Below are positions 61,809 through 64,000 of a stretch of 64,000 nt of DNA, piece by piece. The notes under the pieces are model-generated. The model worked only from the letters and a program-made list of their open reading frames with translations, made no database searches and was not told the DNA's origin. Both the position numbers and the translations under genes were made by a program. Position 1 is the stretch's first letter. The number at the start of each line of letters is the position of its first letter. The stretch is from Brasenia schreberi (taxonomy: Eukaryota; Streptophyta; Magnoliopsida; Nymphaeales; Cabombaceae): contig JAYKKT010000046.1 of NCBI GenBank assembly GCA_036023115.1, positions 7,790,001 to 7,854,000 of the forward strand. The letters are read 5' to 3'.

Positions 61809-62919
61809 ACATGTCAGCTCTTTTTGCCAATAACTATATGCGAAAGAGATGAACAAAAACCTGACACACGTTACGCATTCAAACCAGCGACAGAGTGCCC
61901 CCACTTGAGCTAACGCTCTAGATGCTACCTCCAAGAATCGAACCAAACCGCCAGAACAGTTTGGTTCGGTTCTAGATGTCTGGTGGTTCCATTCAGTTCT
62001 AGACGGTTCCATTGATGGAATTGTACCATGAGAATTGAATCGAACCGAATCATTTATATAAATAAATCTTTATGTGCACAAGTTTGTGTATGTTTGGGTT
62101 TCATATCCTCAAATGTATAAAATATGAACTGTAGATTCAAAAAATTTCATAACATAATATATTGCATTGAACAAAACTGTTAAATAAGTAGAACTATGGG
62201 TCAAAACCGAATCAAACCGGAGTCATTGATATGATCATAAAAAAGTTGAAAATTAAAACCAACGGTTCGGTTTGAGGCTAGAATGGAACCAAATCTAATC
62301 GTGAACACCCCCTACTCCACAAGAGCCGTTACTATGTCCGATGCCAATTATATTGTCCAAGTGGAAACGCTACTCACGCACATTCAGAAGCAGTTCAGAC
62401 AAAGCACGCCATGTGACTGACCTGTATGTATGACCTGTGTAGTCGTTATTATATGATTATGAAGAGATTCTCATGTGACGATACTGGAAACCGATTCTCG
62501 TCTCTCGACACTTAATCCAACTCAAGTCTGGTGAGTAGATTAGGACGATCCGAGCCCTATTACTAGAATGACCAATTGGGTCTTAGTGATCCAAGATAGA
62601 TATTCCATGCACGGTATAGAAATGGTCACATAGTGGACTGGGATTCTTGCAAAATGAGAGGGTGCAGCACGAAACTATTTGGATTCACCACTTTTCGTCG
62701 AATTGGATTCTAGCAAAACCCAATCCCAGAAATGGAGCTATGATCTGGAATCATGCATTTAATGGGTTGATGTGGGCACGATATAGATTCATGGGTTGCA
62801 TTTAATGGGTTGATGGGGGCTTTCCTCGAAACCTAGAAGTGGAACCAGATCGGCCCTCCTCCAAGTTCGGTCTGGTCCTGGTTTCTTTTGAAAAACTTAC
62901 ATTGAACAAAAGCAGGATT

Positions 62920-62922
<3 letters not shown>
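61567..62922. other. 3' flank and repeat-rich spacer between RING-H2 and KAS I genes
   Basis: Up to about 61740 this is probably the 3' UTR of the RING-H2 gene. A (GA)n run lies at about 61779-61808. At about 61855-61960 a reversed SINE-like stretch (GCGTTAGCTCAAGTGG on the minus strand) occurs. From about 61905 to 62310 lies a GGTTCGGTT / AACCGAA repeat related to 17050-17430. The rest is unassigned. Confidence 0.45.

Positions 62923-62980
<58 letters not shown>
62923..62980. repeat. (TA)29 microsatellite
   Basis: Uninterrupted TA dinucleotides upstream of the KAS I gene. Confidence 0.95.
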
Positions 62981-62982
<2 letters not shown>

Positions 62983-63323
62983 TGGAACGAGAACTTACCA
63001 TGTGGGTCCCTGGTTCTGGTTTGGACAGGCCGCTTCTCCTGAGAACAAAAGCCGTGACATCTTGAATAGTTGGATCTTGCATGGATCCTCCATAATCTAT
63101 CTATCTATCATGGACCCGATTCATTTTGCACTATCCGGTCGAGACCCCAAGCGGATCTGGACCGGGAGATCGAAACCGAGTCCATCTTCGCCTCAACCTT
63201 TGAAGAGAGCGGCGCTACGCTAGCTTTGTCTCAGCGTCAACCAAATATCAACTGCCCGCTCTCTGCTCCTCCTTGGGGTATCCATCGCCGGGAAATCGCA
63301 TTTTGCGTCACCGGGGGAGCATC
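62981..63323. promoter_or_regulatory. Probable promoter and 5' UTR of KAS I
   Basis: The interval between the (TA)n tract and the KAS I start becomes GC-richer from about 63160. No TATA box is obvious. A short (TCTA)n run lies at about 63095-63110. Assignment rests on position. Confidence 0.35.
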
Positions 63324-64000
63324 ATGCTGTCTCTGCACCTACCAACTTCCACTCCTTCCTCTTCCTCCCACCACTACTCCGATTCCGGCTACCTACGGCG
63401 GTGTCTCTCTGCAATTGCCGGAAATCCAGATTCGGTTTCTGGCTTCTTGCCGCAAAACCGTAATCTTGCTCTTATCTCTCTTTGGTTTCTACTATTTCTT
63501 GTTTCTGATCCTCTCTTATTGAACTTCCTTCATGTTTGTGCTGATTTTGTGGTTCTTGCACAGGGAGGAGAACTGAAGCAAAATGCATGTCGATTTCGGG
63601 CGGGAGGTCCGCGAAGCGGGAGAAGGATCCGAAGAGACGCGTGGTCATAACCGGGATGGGACTTGTCTCTGTCTTCGGTAACGAAGTTGAAGCATACTAC
63701 GACAAGTTGCTGGCTGGAGAGAGCGGCATCGGTTTGATCCAAAAGTTCGATGCGTCGGGATTTCCCACCAGATTTGGCGGTGAGATCCATGGATTCAGCT
63801 CGGAGGGATACATCGATGGCAAGAATGATCGGCGCCTCGATGACTACATTCGTTACGCCATTGTTAGCGGCAAGAAGTCGATCGAGAGTGCGGGCTTCGA
63901 GCTCAGTAAGCTCGACAAGGTTAGAGAGGAAAAGAAAGTGAAAAAGGCTCTTTAATTCTTCTTATTTGCAAATTCTTTTGTGTTTTTCGTGGCTTTGACA
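63324..64000 (+). CDS. KASI: 3-oxoacyl-[ACP] synthase I (KAS I), chloroplast; 5' part only
   Basis: KAS I condenses malonyl-ACP with growing acyl-ACP (C4 to C16) in plastid fatty-acid synthesis. Exon 1 is 63324-63459 (45 codons plus one base) and exon 2 is 63564-63919, ending at an AAG/GTTAGA donor. The rest of the gene lies beyond the window. The N terminus is a serine- and leucine-rich, acid-poor transit peptide (MLSLHLPTSTPSSSSHH, about residues 1-55). The enzyme core starts at KRRVVITGMGLVSVFGNEV (about residue 69) and reads on through YYDKLLAGESGIG, FPTRFGGEI and YIDGKNDRRLDDYIRY. The catalytic Cys-His-His residues are encoded downstream. An in-frame ATG in exon 2 (63587) would skip the transit peptide. 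I prefer 63324 because splicing from it keeps the frame. Confidence 0.92.

Overview
This is a piece of a flowering-plant nuclear chromosome. The genes have many introns with GT-AG (once GC-AG) borders and encode plant proteins: an IDD zinc finger, VOZ, a SYP7-type syntaxin, an MBR1/RHG1A-like RING-H2 protein and a chloroplast KAS I. The spacers are AT-rich and full of (TA)n, (CT)n and (GA)n microsatellites, plant-type RTE LINEs, Copia elements, hAT elements and SINE-like repeats. The species cannot be told from the window. There is no operon, CRISPR array, rRNA or convincing tRNA gene.

Layout. 1-384: unassigned. 385-6404: a complete but decayed Copia retrotransposon with two LTRs and the 5-bp target-site duplication TGTGG, split by a small RTE insertion. 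6405-9000: (TA)n spacer, then a broken IDD gene on the minus strand. 9000-22780: long gene-poor spacer with microsatellites, degenerate minisatellites, MITE-like repeats and an RTE fragment. 22782-24590 (-): two-exon gene for the conserved At4g08330-like family of unknown function. 24621-27538: spacer with a 122-bp (TA)n tract. 27539-30206 (-): intact four-exon VOZ transcription factor gene. 30207-34663: spacer with repeats and a LINE RNase H-like remnant. 34664-42680 (+): nine-exon SYP71-like Qc-SNARE gene. Its 4.8-kb fourth intron holds a hAT remnant into which several RTE copies have jumped, and exon 7 carries a +1 frameshift. 42681-48304: non-coding, with a SINE and a possible promoter and 5' UTR exon. 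48305-53690: a truncated Copia element containing a whole hAT element with a perfect 8-bp duplication. 53690-59201: mostly unassigned. 59202-61566 (+): six-exon RING-H2 E3 ligase gene. 61567-63323: repeats. 63324 to the window end (+): first two exons of plastid KAS I.

The genes are unrelated housekeeping or regulatory genes (vesicle fusion, ubiquitination, plastid fatty-acid synthesis, transcription) and do not form a pathway cluster. The most informative content is the layered transposon history, datable by target-site duplications, and two damaged genes: the IDD pseudogene and the frameshifted syntaxin. I found no evidence of a previously undescribed functional system.
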